Shown piece after piece: positions 8,085-15,468 of a stretch of DNA of 64,000 nucleotides. Made by a program: the position numbers and the translations under genes. Source of the DNA: Anaerostipes sp. (lineage in GTDB: Bacteria; Bacillota; Clostridia; Lachnospirales; Lachnospiraceae); NCBI GenBank assembly GCA_028704435.1, contig JAQWFL010000006.1, forward strand, positions 46,088 to 110,087, in the 5' to 3' direction. A model generated the notes under the pieces. It ran no database searches, was not told where the DNA came from, and saw only the letters and a program-made list of their open reading frames with translations. Every line of letters begins with the position of its first letter. The stretch's first letter is position 1.

Positions 8085-8111
8085 AATACTAGAATAACAG
8101 CAGTATTTTTT
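8085..8111 (+). terminator. Weak intrinsic terminator
   Basis: AATACT (8085-8090) pairs with AGTATT (8102-8107) and runs into a T-tract. The six-base stem is short, so this is a low-strength candidate. Confidence 0.35.
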
Positions 8112-8124
8112 ATAAAATATTTAT

Positions 8125-8650
8125 GTGCTTTCTACACCAACCAAACGATCTGTAGTTGCAATTACACAGATGATTTTTATGATTGTGGTACCTTTAATCA
8201 TTGTTGGAATCGTAGGAGCAACCTGCATAGGAACGACATATTGGTTCTATGATGATGTAAATCTGAAAGGAATTATCGCCTTGTTTGCAGGAATGTATAT
8301 TTTAATTGAAGCGATTTTGTGGAATCTGTTACATGGGTAGCTGTATCTTTTCTCAGAGTAAGAAATCAATGGGCGTTGGAGGAGGGGTGACAGTATGGTT
8401 CTTCTTACCATCTTTGATTGTCATGTTTGGAGCTGAGAATATGGTTAATACTGGAATGGGAGTAGAAGAACTCGATATTTTTAATAAGCTGACACTCATT
8501 GGATTGTTCGATATTGATGCTTTAGCAACGGTTGGAAAAAATAACGTAGATTATGGAACTGTATGGAAAATCGTAGCTCTAGTAATAATTGCTGTCATCC
8601 GCTATATCATTGGAGCAGTCAGATTTACGAAAAAAGATCTTCCTATATAA
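8125..8650 (+). pseudogene. 3' remnant of an ABC-2-type transporter permease, frameshifted
   Basis: Two overlapping frames together encode the last about 170 residues of an ABC transporter permease. The first (8125-8340) reads STPTKRSVVAITQMIFMIV and a membrane helix, then stops. The family-like sequence continues in another frame from about 8315 as ICYMGSCIFSQSKKSMG, then a membrane helix, and ends RFTKKDLPI, a usual C-terminus of these permeases. The shift therefore lies near 8306-8325. The N-terminal membrane segments and the ATPase partner are absent and there is no proper start, so the gene is not functional. Permeases of this type often serve bacteriocin or drug export, but the substrate cannot be told. 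Confidence 0.7.
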
Positions 8651-8730
8651 AGATGAAGTGAAGAGTTTTTGTTTTAATGGAATCATGTAAAATAATTAGT
8701 TTGAACACTTAAATTAAAACATGAATGTTC

Positions 8731-8773
8731 AAATAAGGGAACAGAAGACATCAAAATCTTCCGTTCCTTATTT
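8731..8773 (+). terminator. Hairpin between the permease remnant and the HxlR gene
   Basis: AAATAAGGGAACAGAAGA pairs with TCTTCCGTTCCTTATTT with a small bulge. A second inverted repeat (TTGAACA/TGTTCAA, 8701-8732) lies just before it. The position between a plus gene and a minus gene suggests a bidirectional terminator. Confidence 0.5.
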
Positions 8774-8833
8774 CGTATCAAGTTCGAAGTTGCAGGAGTA
8801 AATAGTCAGCGTGAAGATGGTAAATAATCTTTG

Positions 8834-9196
8834 CTAGAAGTGGCTGTAATTGGTATTCTTGTGAAGACTACCCCAAAGACATATCTCATGTAAAACAGGC
8901 ATAAGCGTTTTACCTCTTTCAGAGAGATAGTATTCAACTTTTGGTGGGACTTGTGGATATTCATGACGTATTATTAATCCATCAGCCTCTAATTCTTTTA
9001 ATTGCGTACTTAACATTTTGTGAGTGATTCCCGTTAAGGATTTTTTCAGTTCATTGTATCGCATTAGGTCAGCACGCCAGAGCCAGAAAAGAATATTCAT
9101 TTTCCATTTTCCACCGATTAGTGACAAGGTATATTCAAATGGGCGGGGATCAACAGTTTCTTTATTTTTACATGCTTCAAATTCTGTATTATTCAT
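8834..9196 (-). CDS. HxlR-family winged-helix transcriptional regulator
   Basis: A 120-residue HxlR (MarR-like) regulator. The family signature is clear: FEYTLSLIGGKWKMNILFWL, then RYNELKKSLTGITHKMLSTQLKE (recognition helix) and the wing VPPKVEYYLSERG. A cysteine near the N-terminus (EACKNKE) occupies the place of the redox-sensing Cys of relatives such as HypR and YodB, which respond to electrophiles, quinones or disulfide stress; whether it senses here is unknown. The start has AAAGGAG upstream. It is transcribed divergently from a flavin reductase gene, so it probably represses that gene and itself from the shared 113-base spacer. Confidence 0.9.
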   Translation of the reverse strand: MNNTEFEACKNKETVDPRPFEYTLSLIGGKWKMNILFWLWRADLMRYNELKKSLTGITHKMLSTQLKELEADGLIIRHEYPQVPPKVEYYLSERGKTLMPVLHEICLWGSLHKNTNYSHF

Positions 9197-9215
9197 TTAC
9201 ACTCTCCTTTTGGTA

Positions 9216-9268
9216 AGTAGCTCACTAAAAAGTGCATACTATTATAATTGGTTGAACGTTGTTATAAT
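9216..9268 (+). promoter_or_regulatory. Divergent control region of hxlR/flavin reductase
   Basis: An imperfect palindrome, AGTA-N3-CACT-AAAA-AGTG-N2-TACT, lies at 9216-9240 and is a likely HxlR operator. It is followed by TGTTATAAT, an extended -10 box (TATAAT 9263-9268) for the flavin reductase gene. A repressor bound at the palindrome would cover the -35 region. Confidence 0.45.
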
Positions 9269-9309
9269 ACATCTGAATAGGAGAAAATACAAGAATGGGA
9301 GGCTATAAA

Positions 9310-9852
9310 ATGAACGATTATATGAAGAAAGATTATAAAGTATTTGATTTATTTAAGAATCAATGGGCGCTGGTATCCGCTGGAAATATTGATAAATATA
9401 ACGCTTGCACTGTTAGTTGGGGAAGTTTTGGAACATTGTGGACAAGACCAAACAATAGCGATGGTTCTGTTGTTACCGTCTATATTCATCCCGGTCGTTA
9501 CACTTTGGATTTTATGAAAGAACATGATACTTTTACGGTAAGTTTCTATTCTAAGGAATACCGTAAAGCATTGGGATATATGGGATCACATTCAGGGCGT
9601 AATGAAGACAAAGCTGTCATTGCAGGTCTTACACCAGTGACTATTGACAATAGTGTAACATTTAAAGAAGCGAGTATGACATTCGTGTGCAGAAAGCTAT
9701 ATCAGCATCAATTTTCAAAAGAAGATATTACAGAGGATGTTCAAGACTATTACAAGGAAAACCCTAAAGTTTATCCTGTTAATGAACAAGGTGAATGGGA
9801 GCCTCATTGGGTATTTATTGGTGAAATCAAAGAAGTTAAGGAAAACAAATAA
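9310..9852 (+). CDS. Flavin reductase family protein (FMN-binding split barrel)
   Basis: A 180-residue flavoprotein of the flavin-reductase-like split-barrel family. Visible features are WALVSAGNIDKYNACTVSWG, where flavin-contacting residues lie in relatives, WTRPNNSDGSVVTVYIHPGRYT, and YMGSHSGRNEDK. These proteins bind FMN and reduce flavins or quinone-like compounds with NAD(P)H. ATG 9310 has GGGAGG eight bases upstream; ATG 9295 is in frame but lies ahead of that site. It is divergent from the HxlR regulator, a common pairing for electrophile- or redox-responsive genes. An intrinsic terminator follows at 9875. Confidence 0.85.
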   Translation: MNDYMKKDYKVFDLFKNQWALVSAGNIDKYNACTVSWGSFGTLWTRPNNSDGSVVTVYIHPGRYTLDFMKEHDTFTVSFYSKEYRKALGYMGSHSGRNEDKAVIAGLTPVTIDNSVTFKEASMTFVCRKLYQHQFSKEDITEDVQDYYKENPKVYPVNEQGEWEPHWVFIGEIKEVKENK

Positions 9853-9874
9853 ATTAAAATTCAGTTTCAATCAG

Positions 9875-9898
9875 GGAGCAGGGAAATCTGCTCCTTTT
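9875..9898 (+). terminator. Intrinsic terminator after flavin reductase
   Basis: GGAGCAG and CTGCTCC form a perfect seven-base stem with a six-base loop, followed by TTTT. Confidence 0.75.
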
Positions 9899-9957
9899 AT
9901 AATGGAAAGCCGAACTTTTCTATGATATACTTTGATGGTAAAACAGAAGCACCGATT

Positions 9958-9993
9958 AGGGGTGTTCATCGTTAAAAGATGCACACCCCTTTT
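9958..9993 (+). terminator. Second intrinsic terminator
   Basis: AGGGGTGTTCATC pairs with GATGCACACCCCT with one mismatch around a seven-base loop, then TTTT. The 160 bases after it, up to the phosphatase gene, contain an open frame (about 10022-10150) without ribosome binding site that may be a gene relic; I cannot name it. Confidence 0.65.
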
Positions 9994-10150
9994 GACTACG
10001 ATTTGACTACTACACGATGGATTGATGTACCATTTTTTGCAACGATATGCCGATTGTGTAGCAAATGAACAAAATGAAATGAGTGCCGAGAACCTGCATA
10101 AAACCTTACAAACATGGGCCTTACTTCGTAAACTGAAAGGAAAAAATAAC

Positions 10151-10615
10151 ATGATTAAAGTATTATTCATCTGCCACGGCAACATTTGTAGATCAACCAT
10201 GGCCCAATATGTTTTTCAGGATATGGTTAACAAAGAGGGGCTTACGGATGAGTTTTATATTAATTCAGCAGGAACTAGTCGTGAAGAAATTGGGAATGGA
10301 GTTCACCAAGGAACTCGCAGAAAATTAAAGCAGCTTGGAATCCCATGTGGGAATCATAAGGCAGTTCAAATGACACAGAAGGATTATGAAGAATACGATT
10401 ATCTTATTGGAATGGAACAGGTAAATCTTAGAAATATGCGACGAATTGCAGGAGGAGACAAAGATGGAAAGTTCCATTTATTGTTAGAATTCTCAGATAG
10501 TATACGAGATATTGCAGATCCGTGGTATACAGGAAACTTTGATGAAACCTATGAAGATGTGAAAGAAGGGTGCGAGAAATTTTTAAAATTTATTTTAAGA
10601 AATAGATATCTATAG
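10151..10615 (+). CDS. Low-molecular-weight protein-tyrosine phosphatase
   Basis: A 154-residue phosphatase. The catalytic P-loop is CHGNICRS (Cys8, Arg14) and the general acid lies in DIADPWYTG (Asp123); both are intact, so the enzyme should hydrolyse phosphotyrosine, or phosphoarginine as some Firmicute relatives do. ATG 10151 is chosen because the P-loop must lie within the first fifteen residues; the open frame from 10022 adds 43 unrelated residues. AAAGGAAA lies about nine bases upstream. It is alone between a terminator and the c-di-GMP gene; no cognate tyrosine kinase is seen. Confidence 0.9.
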   Translation: MIKVLFICHGNICRSTMAQYVFQDMVNKEGLTDEFYINSAGTSREEIGNGVHQGTRRKLKQLGIPCGNHKAVQMTQKDYEEYDYLIGMEQVNLRNMRRIAGGDKDGKFHLLLEFSDSIRDIADPWYTGNFDETYEDVKEGCEKFLKFILRNRYL

Positions 10616-10687
10616 AATCTATAGCTATAATATGATATTATTGTATATAGAGAGATACAAACATATGAGGAACGATTAAGGGGAAAT

Positions 10688-12778
10688 ATGGCACGATTAC
10701 GCAAGTTATTGGTAGTTGATGATATGAAGATTAATCGAGATATATTAGCAAAGATTCTATCTGAGGACTACATTATATTAGAGGCAGAGAATGGAAAAGA
10801 AGCTCTGGGAATTTTAGAGGGGAAACAGGAAGAGATTTCTGCAGTTCTTCTTGATTTAGTGATGCCTGTTATGGATGGATATACATTCTTAAAAAAAAGG
10901 TGTGATAATGATTTGATTGCAAATATTCCGGTGATTGTTATGACTCAGGAGGATAATGAGAAGAGTGAAATCCAGGTATTGAAAGAAGGAGCCAATGATT
11001 TTTTGACGAAACCATATAATGCGGCAATTATTAAGCATCGTCTGAAAAACATTATTCGATTACGAGAGACTGCAGCTTATGTCAATGCAGTAGAATGGGA
11101 TTCACTTACCCATGTATATAGTAAAGAGGCTTTTTATACAAGAGCTAAACAGATGATACAGAGAAAACCAAATGGAGAATATGCATTCCTTTGTATGGAT
11201 ATTGCGGATTTTAAATTAGTAAATGATTTGTATGGAGAAGCAGAAGGCGATAAACTTCTAAAATATGTGGCAAGATTACTTAATGAGGTATTTGCTCCAC
11301 TAGGTAGTAAAGTTGGAAGGTTAAATGGAGATACCTTTTTGATTCTTGTGCCAAATGCAAATAATCAGATAGAAAAATTAACGGCTCAATATATAAAAAA
11401 ATTAAGAGAATATCCGATTAATATGGATTTAAATGCACAATTTGGGGTGTATCTTACAGAAGATTCAGAACTTACAGTGAGAGCTATGTGCGATTATGCT
11501 AAAATTGCAATTCAGAAGATTAAGAATAAATATAATCATACACTTGCATATTTTGATAAAGAGATTCATGAACGGTTGCTAGAAGAACAAACGCTGGCCC
11601 ATGAGATGAGAGATGCACTTCATAAAGGTCAATTTGAGATGTTGCTGCAGCCTAAGTTTGACTTACAGACAGAGGAAATTGTTGGAGCAGAATCCTTGGT
11701 TCGATGGAATCATCCAGATAGAGGAGTGCTATTTCCTTCTACATTTATTCCACTGTTTGAAAAGAACGGATTTATTACAAATCTTGATATATATGTATGG
11801 GAAGAAGCTTGTAAGAAAATTCGAGAGTGGATTGATGCAGGAAATCAGCCCATTCCAATTTCAGTTAATGTTTCAAGGGCAGATATTTATAAACCGAAGC
11901 TTCCACAAATTATTATGGGACTTATAGATAAGTATGAGATTAGCACATCCTGGTTACATCTTGAGATTACAGAGACGTCGTATACTGTCCATCCAAAGCA
12001 GTTAGTTGATGTTATCATAGAACTTAGGGGACTAGGATTTCATATTGAGATGGATGATTTTGGTACTGGATATTCCTCTCTTAATATGTTAAATGAAGTT
12101 CCAGTAGATACAATTAAGCTGGATATGGGATTTTTAAAGAATAATGACGTGAACAATCATACAGGAAATATTATTAATTTTGTTATTACCCTGGCAAAAT
12201 GGTTAGAAGTCTCTGTTGTGGCAGAAGGTGTGGAGACAAAAGAACAGTTCTTGTTTTTAAAAAGTATGAGCTGTGCTTATGGACAGGGATATTATTTTTC
12301 AAGACCACTGCCGGAAAAGGATTTTGAGCATCTTATGAAGAAAGTAAAGATATCAAAGTTCTCTAATGCTGGATTTCAATCAGAACAAATTGTTCAAAAG
12401 GAAGAAATTTGGATTCCAGATTCAAATTTTAATATGTTTTTTAATGCATATCCAGGAGCACTTGCACTTTGCGAATATGAGAATGGACATTTGAACCTAA
12501 TTCGGGGAAATGAAAATTTGCATCGACAGATTAATTCCACAGCATTTCGAGAAAGTGTAGACTTGTTTCCAATGATTCATAAAGAAGATCAAAAGAGAGT
12601 TCATGGCGAGATAGAACGTATGGTAGAACGATCAAGTGAGTTAAACCTTGTGGCTCGATTCAAAAGCAACTTTTTGAATCAGGAATATGAAAATGTTCAA
12701 TTGCGTATGAAATTAATAAGCAAAAATAAGGCGAGAGCAGTGCTTTTCTTAAATGTTGAAATATCACAAAGATTGTAA
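10688..12778 (+). CDS. Response regulator with degenerate GGDEF, EAL and C-terminal domain
   Basis: A 696-residue cytoplasmic signalling protein. Residues 1-125 are a receiver domain (LLVVDDMKINRD; phosphoacceptor in VLLDLVMPVMDGY; NDFLTKPYN). Residues about 130-285 are a GGDEF domain whose signature has decayed to LNGDTF, so cyclase activity is doubtful. Residues about 300-545 are an EAL domain with the catalytic set intact: AESLVRW, SVNVSRADI, LEITETS, DDFGTGYSS, IKLDMGF and VAEGVET. About 580-696 is PAS-like. It is thus most likely a phosphorylation-controlled c-di-GMP phosphodiesterase. AAGGGG lies upstream of the ATG. No histidine kinase is adjacent; the soluble hybrid kinase at 29.5 kb is a conceivable but unproven partner. 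Confidence 0.92.
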   Translation: MARLRKLLVVDDMKINRDILAKILSEDYIILEAENGKEALGILEGKQEEISAVLLDLVMPVMDGYTFLKKRCDNDLIANIPVIVMTQEDNEKSEIQVLKEGANDFLTKPYNAAIIKHRLKNIIRLRETAAYVNAVEWDSLTHVYSKEAFYTRAKQMIQRKPNGEYAFLCMDIADFKLVNDLYGEAEGDKLLKYVARLLNEVFAPLGSKVGRLNGDTFLILVPNANNQIEKLTAQYIKKLREYPINMDLNAQFGVYLTEDSELTVRAMCDYAKIAIQKIKNKYNHTLAYFDKEIHERLLEEQTLAHEMRDALHKGQFEMLLQPKFDLQTEEIVGAESLVRWNHPDRGVLFPSTFIPLFEKNGFITNLDIYVWEEACKKIREWIDAGNQPIPISVNVSRADIYKPKLPQIIMGLIDKYEISTSWLHLEITETSYTVHPKQLVDVIIELRGLGFHIEMDDFGTGYSSLNMLNEVPVDTIKLDMGFLKNNDVNNHTGNIINFVITLAKWLEVSVVAEGVETKEQFLFLKSMSCAYGQGYYFSRPLPEKDFEHLMKKVKISKFSNAGFQSEQIVQKEEIWIPDSNFNMFFNAYPGALALCEYENGHLNLIRGNENLHRQINSTAFRESVDLFPMIHKEDQKRVHGEIERMVERSSELNLVARFKSNFLNQEYENVQLRMKLISKNKARAVLFLNVEISQRL

Positions 12779-12993
12779 AGTCCAATCGACAAAATGTGAA
12801 GCTTAATTTTCTGACAATTGTGGAAAACTTTTCGAAAAATCGAAAAAAACAATTTTGTGGATAACATTGTGGATAAACTTTTTGCAACAGGGAATTGAAT
12901 TTGAAAATTGATATGTTAGAAAAAAATAATAGTAAAAAAATTAGAATTACTAGAGTTTTTTATTTAAATAATCTGAAAAAAACAAAGTAAAAT

Positions 12994-13040
12994 AAGAACA
13001 AGGCTGTGGTTTTACAAATCACGAATTTGTTCTTTTTTTT
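12994..13040 (+). terminator. Intrinsic terminator
   Basis: AAGAACAA (12994-13001) pairs with TTGTTCTT (13027-13034), followed by eight T. It probably ends the c-di-GMP gene transcript, although it lies 215 bases downstream of the stop. Confidence 0.55.
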
Positions 13041-13383
13041 AACCAATATCCCAAAAAATGGGCGTAATAAGGCAAAAAGTGGGTGAAAAGCACCAAAAAA
13101 ATGATTTATCTGACAATTCGACCGAATTGGCTACATATTCAATTTAATTGGAATGCAAGAGGGAAATACCGATTTGTCGTATATGCATAAAGAAATTTAA
13201 TACAAGAGAAAATAAAAAAAATACTAAAAAAATTTAAGAGAAGTTATCCACATTTAAAAATGGCTTATCTTCGTGAGTGTGGACTTATACACTGAGTTAT
13301 CCACATTATCCACAGGCTGTGGACATTTAAAAATTCGACAGAAAGGAAACATTTGTTTTGTGCATTTTTTATAAAAATAAGTG

Positions 13384-13412
13384 GTTACATGAAATCTAGT
13401 ATATGATATAAT
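13384..13412 (+). promoter_or_regulatory. Promoter of hpf
   Basis: GTTACA (13384-13389), a 17-base spacer and TGATATAAT (TATAAT 13407-13412) form an extended -10 promoter 34 bases before the hpf start. Confidence 0.55.
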
Positions 13413-13446
13413 AATAATACATTAAAAAGTAAAGGAGTTGGAAGCC

Positions 13447-13977
13447 ATGAATTTCATTATTAGCGGTAAGAACCTTGATGTAACAGAGGGAATAAAGGCA
13501 GCAATCGAGGAGAAGTTAGGACGACTCGACAAGTACTTATCAGATGACATTGATGTCAGTGTTACTCTAAGTGTTCAAAAGGAAAGACAAAAGATTGAAG
13601 TAACAATTCCTATGAAGGGGCACATAATACGTGCAGAGCAGGACAGTGCGGATATGTACGTATCCATTGATCTAGTTGTTGATATTATTGAAAGACAAAT
13701 CAGAAGATACAAAACTAGATTAATGAACAGAACTCATGAAGGAACAGGTCTTAAACAAGAGTTTATGGACTTGGAGGAATCTTATGAAGAGGATGAGATT
13801 CGAGTAATTCGAAGCAAAAAGTTTGCAATCAAACCTATGGACGTTGAAGAAGCATGTATTCAGATGGAGTTGTTAGGACATAGTTTCTTTGTATTTCGTA
13901 ACTCAGATACATTTGAAGTTAACGTTGTATATAAGAGAAAGGGAAATACATTCGGATTAATAGAACCTGAATTTTAA
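13447..13977 (+). CDS. hpf: Ribosome hibernation promoting factor, long form
   Basis: A 176-residue protein. The N-terminal domain (about 1-100: FIISGKNLDVTEGIKAAIEEKLGRLDKYL) is the ribosome-binding RaiA/HPF domain, with a basic helix around ERQIRRYKTRL. The C-terminal domain (about 118-176: VIRSKKFAIKPMDVEEACIQ, NVVYKRKGNTFGLIEPEF) is the dimerisation module of the long form, which joins two 70S ribosomes into inactive 100S particles in stationary phase. ATG 13447 has AAAGGAG nine bases upstream; TTG 13438 abuts that site and is rejected. It is a single-gene transcript between the DnaA-box region and a very strong terminator. Confidence 0.95.
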   Translation: MNFIISGKNLDVTEGIKAAIEEKLGRLDKYLSDDIDVSVTLSVQKERQKIEVTIPMKGHIIRAEQDSADMYVSIDLVVDIIERQIRRYKTRLMNRTHEGTGLKQEFMDLEESYEEDEIRVIRSKKFAIKPMDVEEACIQMELLGHSFFVFRNSDTFEVNVVYKRKGNTFGLIEPEF

Positions 13978-13995
13978 AAACAGGTTGCAGTGCAG

Positions 13996-14057
13996 CCTCA
14001 AATAAAAACAAGCCCTGGCAAGTCGAAAGATTTGTCAGGGCTTGTTTTTATTTGAGG
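13996..14057 (+). terminator. Very long bidirectional terminator of hpf
   Basis: A near-perfect stem of about 26 pairs: the left arm begins CCTCAAATAAAAACAAGC at 13996 and the right arm ends with GCTTGTTTTTATTTGAGG at 14057. The inner part CCTGGCAA/TTGTCAGG closes a ten-base loop. A/T tracts on both arms should make it work in both directions. Its loop and right arm form the first part of tandem repeat unit 1. Confidence 0.85.
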
Positions 14058-14386
14058 CTATAGGGCGACCGCCCGAAAGCAAGTAAGCAGAAGGCTTACT
14101 TGCCTGCAACCGGAAAAACAAGGGAAGAGCAACCGATGGCAAGTCGAAAGATTTGTCAGGGCTTGTTTTTATTTGAGGCTATAGGGCGACCGCCCGAAAG
14201 CAAGTAAGCAGAAGGCTTACTTGCCTGCAACCGGAAAAACAAGGGAAGAGCAGCCAATGGCAAGTCGAAAGATTTGTCAGGGCTTGTTTTTATTTGAAGC
14301 TATAGGGCGACCGCCCGAAAGCAAGTAAGCAGAAGGATTACTTGCCTGCAACCGGAAAAACAAGAGCAGAGCAACCGATGGCAAGT
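14017..14386 (+). repeat. Three tandem 121-bp units with internal hairpins
   Basis: Units at 14017-14137, 14138-14258 and 14259-14379, plus a seven-base start of a fourth (14380-14386). Each begins GGCAAGTCGAAAGATTTGTC and contains the right arm of the hpf terminator, then GGGCGACCGCCC (five-base stem) and GCAAGTAAGC/GCTTACTTGC (ten-base perfect stem), and ends near ACCGAT. Units 1 and 2 differ at about two positions; unit 3 has more changes, including a mismatch in the long stem. Only unit 1 has the terminator's left arm upstream. No ORF runs through the array. It is G+C-richer than its surroundings. The rest of 13978-14450 holds only the promoter of the prepilin gene. Confidence 0.9.
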
Positions 14387-14407
14387 TCTAGTAAATTGTG
14401 CTATAAT
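14379..14407 (+). promoter_or_regulatory. Candidate promoter of the prepilin gene
   Basis: TATAAT at 14402-14407 follows a weak -35 (TGGCAA, 14379-14384) at 17 bases. The -35 is supplied by the partial fourth repeat unit, so the repeat array may have shaped this promoter. Confidence 0.4.
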
Positions 14408-14450
14408 AAATACAATTAAGGGAAATAAATAACAAGAAGGGGGGAGCCGT

Positions 14451-15284
14451 GTGAAAGCAAAATCTAGGAATAAGGGATTTACATTAGTTGAAGTAATTGT
14501 TGTGTTAGTGATTCTTGGAATTTTAATCGCGTTGCTTGTGCCGGCACTTACAGGATATATTGAAAGAGCAAGGGAAAAGTCAGCATTAGCAGAATGTAGG
14601 CAGTGTGTTCATGCAGCACAGACGTTAGCTAGCGAAAAGTATGGACAGGGAATTGTGATGGAATTTAATAATGATGTAAAAAAAGAGATTCAAGACTTGG
14701 CAGAAGTATCACCAGAAGGTGCAAAAGGAATCCAAGAATTAATATGGAATGACAGAGCCAAGGTTACGCGATTGGTTTATGTTTCTGATAATGATATTAC
14801 AGTAAGATATGAGAATGGAGTTTATAGTATTAGCAGTAATTCATTGGCTAGTGAGTCAACATTACAAGAAATCGGGAAGATAGCAAAAACAATTTCTGTA
14901 AGTACCATGGATTCAGGGGCAGTCAATGGGGCATATACAAAAGAATTTCTTGCAAAATTAAAAGAGGCAGGAATTGATTTAGAAGCTATGGGAGCAAAGT
15001 CGTGGCAATATACAAAAGTTGGAAATGGACCGTTTTTATATTGGTCACCAGTAGATATTCAAGGAAAAGCTAGTGGAACTAAAGTTCCAGTTATGCGCTA
15101 TAATATAGGTACAAAAACATTTACAGTATGGATAAGTTCCGTAACAGAGGGAACAACTGGAGGGACATATAAGAAGTTTGGCAGTTATGCAGAATATAAA
15201 CCTAGTACAGCTTCTTCAAAAGATGAGCAGACATATGACAAGATGTATCAGCACTATCAAGAAGCCTGCGATAAATACAAATAA
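14451..15284 (+). CDS. Type IV prepilin-like protein (orphan)
   Basis: A 277-residue protein with a class III signal: KSRNKGFTLVEVIVVLVILG, cleavage expected between Gly9 and Phe10, Glu at mature position 5, and a hydrophobic N-terminal helix (about 10-32). The rest is a large soluble domain with Ser/Thr-rich stretches and no recognised subdomain. Such proteins are processed by a prepilin peptidase and assembled into pili or pseudopili. No peptidase, assembly ATPase or platform protein lies within the window, so it must depend on genes elsewhere. GTG 14451 has GAAGGGGGGAG upstream. An intrinsic terminator follows, so it is monocistronic. Confidence 0.85.
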   Translation: MKAKSRNKGFTLVEVIVVLVILGILIALLVPALTGYIERAREKSALAECRQCVHAAQTLASEKYGQGIVMEFNNDVKKEIQDLAEVSPEGAKGIQELIWNDRAKVTRLVYVSDNDITVRYENGVYSISSNSLASESTLQEIGKIAKTISVSTMDSGAVNGAYTKEFLAKLKEAGIDLEAMGAKSWQYTKVGNGPFLYWSPVDIQGKASGTKVPVMRYNIGTKTFTVWISSVTEGTTGGTYKKFGSYAEYKPSTASSKDEQTYDKMYQHYQEACDKYK

Positions 15285-15292
15285 TTATCAAA

Positions 15293-15327
15293 AGGAAGTG
15301 TACCAAATTTGGTATACTTCTTTTTTT
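15293..15327 (+). terminator. Intrinsic terminator of the prepilin gene
   Basis: GAAGTGTACCAA pairs with TTGGTATACTTC, followed by seven T. Confidence 0.8.
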
Positions 15328-15376
15328 GATTCATAAAACTTTATATTTTATTAAGAAAATTTCACAAACTGTATAC

Positions 15377-15405
15377 TTGCCTATGTTATATAGAAGTGTT
15401 ACAAT
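15377..15405 (+). promoter_or_regulatory. Promoter of secA-prfB
   Basis: TTGCCT (15377-15382), a 17-base spacer, then TACAAT (15400-15405), about 64 bases before secA. Confidence 0.5.
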
Positions 15406-15468
15406 ATTTTAGATTATAGATTCATATAAATAAGAAGAAACCGATCACATTAACATGGGAGTGAAATC

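Larger units (their letters stand above)
12779..13446. other. Long non-coding region with mirrored DnaA-box-like 9-mers
   Basis: This 668-base gap holds no credible gene. Left boxes read TGTGGAAAA (12819-12827) and TGTGGATAA (12856-12864, 12868-12876), that is, minus-strand DnaA boxes. Right boxes read TTATCCACA (13244-13252, 13297-13305, 13306-13314) on the plus strand. Five match the consensus TTATCCACA exactly and the sixth is TTTTCCACA. They flank a very AT-rich core (12877-13243) that contains a terminator and runs rich in NNA/NTA triplets. The layout resembles a replication origin or a DnaA-binding locus. No dnaA or dnaN lies within the window. Confidence 0.55.

Noticed and set aside
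8774..8833. Small gene fragment before the HxlR gene
   Set aside because: A frame reading KFEVAGVNSQREDGK resembles a piece of a protein, but it is about 20 codons, has no start, and cannot be identified.
10022..10150. N-terminal extension of the tyrosine phosphatase
   Set aside because: The catalytic loop must lie at the very N-terminus, and the extra 43 residues lack a ribosome site; probably a gene relic.
10688..12778. Active diguanylate cyclase
   Set aside because: The GGDEF signature is replaced by LNGDTF, whereas the EAL catalytic residues are intact; a phosphodiesterase is more likely.
12779..13446. Definite replication origin
   Set aside because: The box pattern fits, but no dnaA, dnaN or other origin marker lies in the window and GC skew cannot be computed here, so it is given only as a candidate.
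13996..14386. CRISPR array at the tandem repeats
   Set aside because: The units are 121 bases long, almost identical over their full length, with no variable spacers, and no cas gene is in the window.
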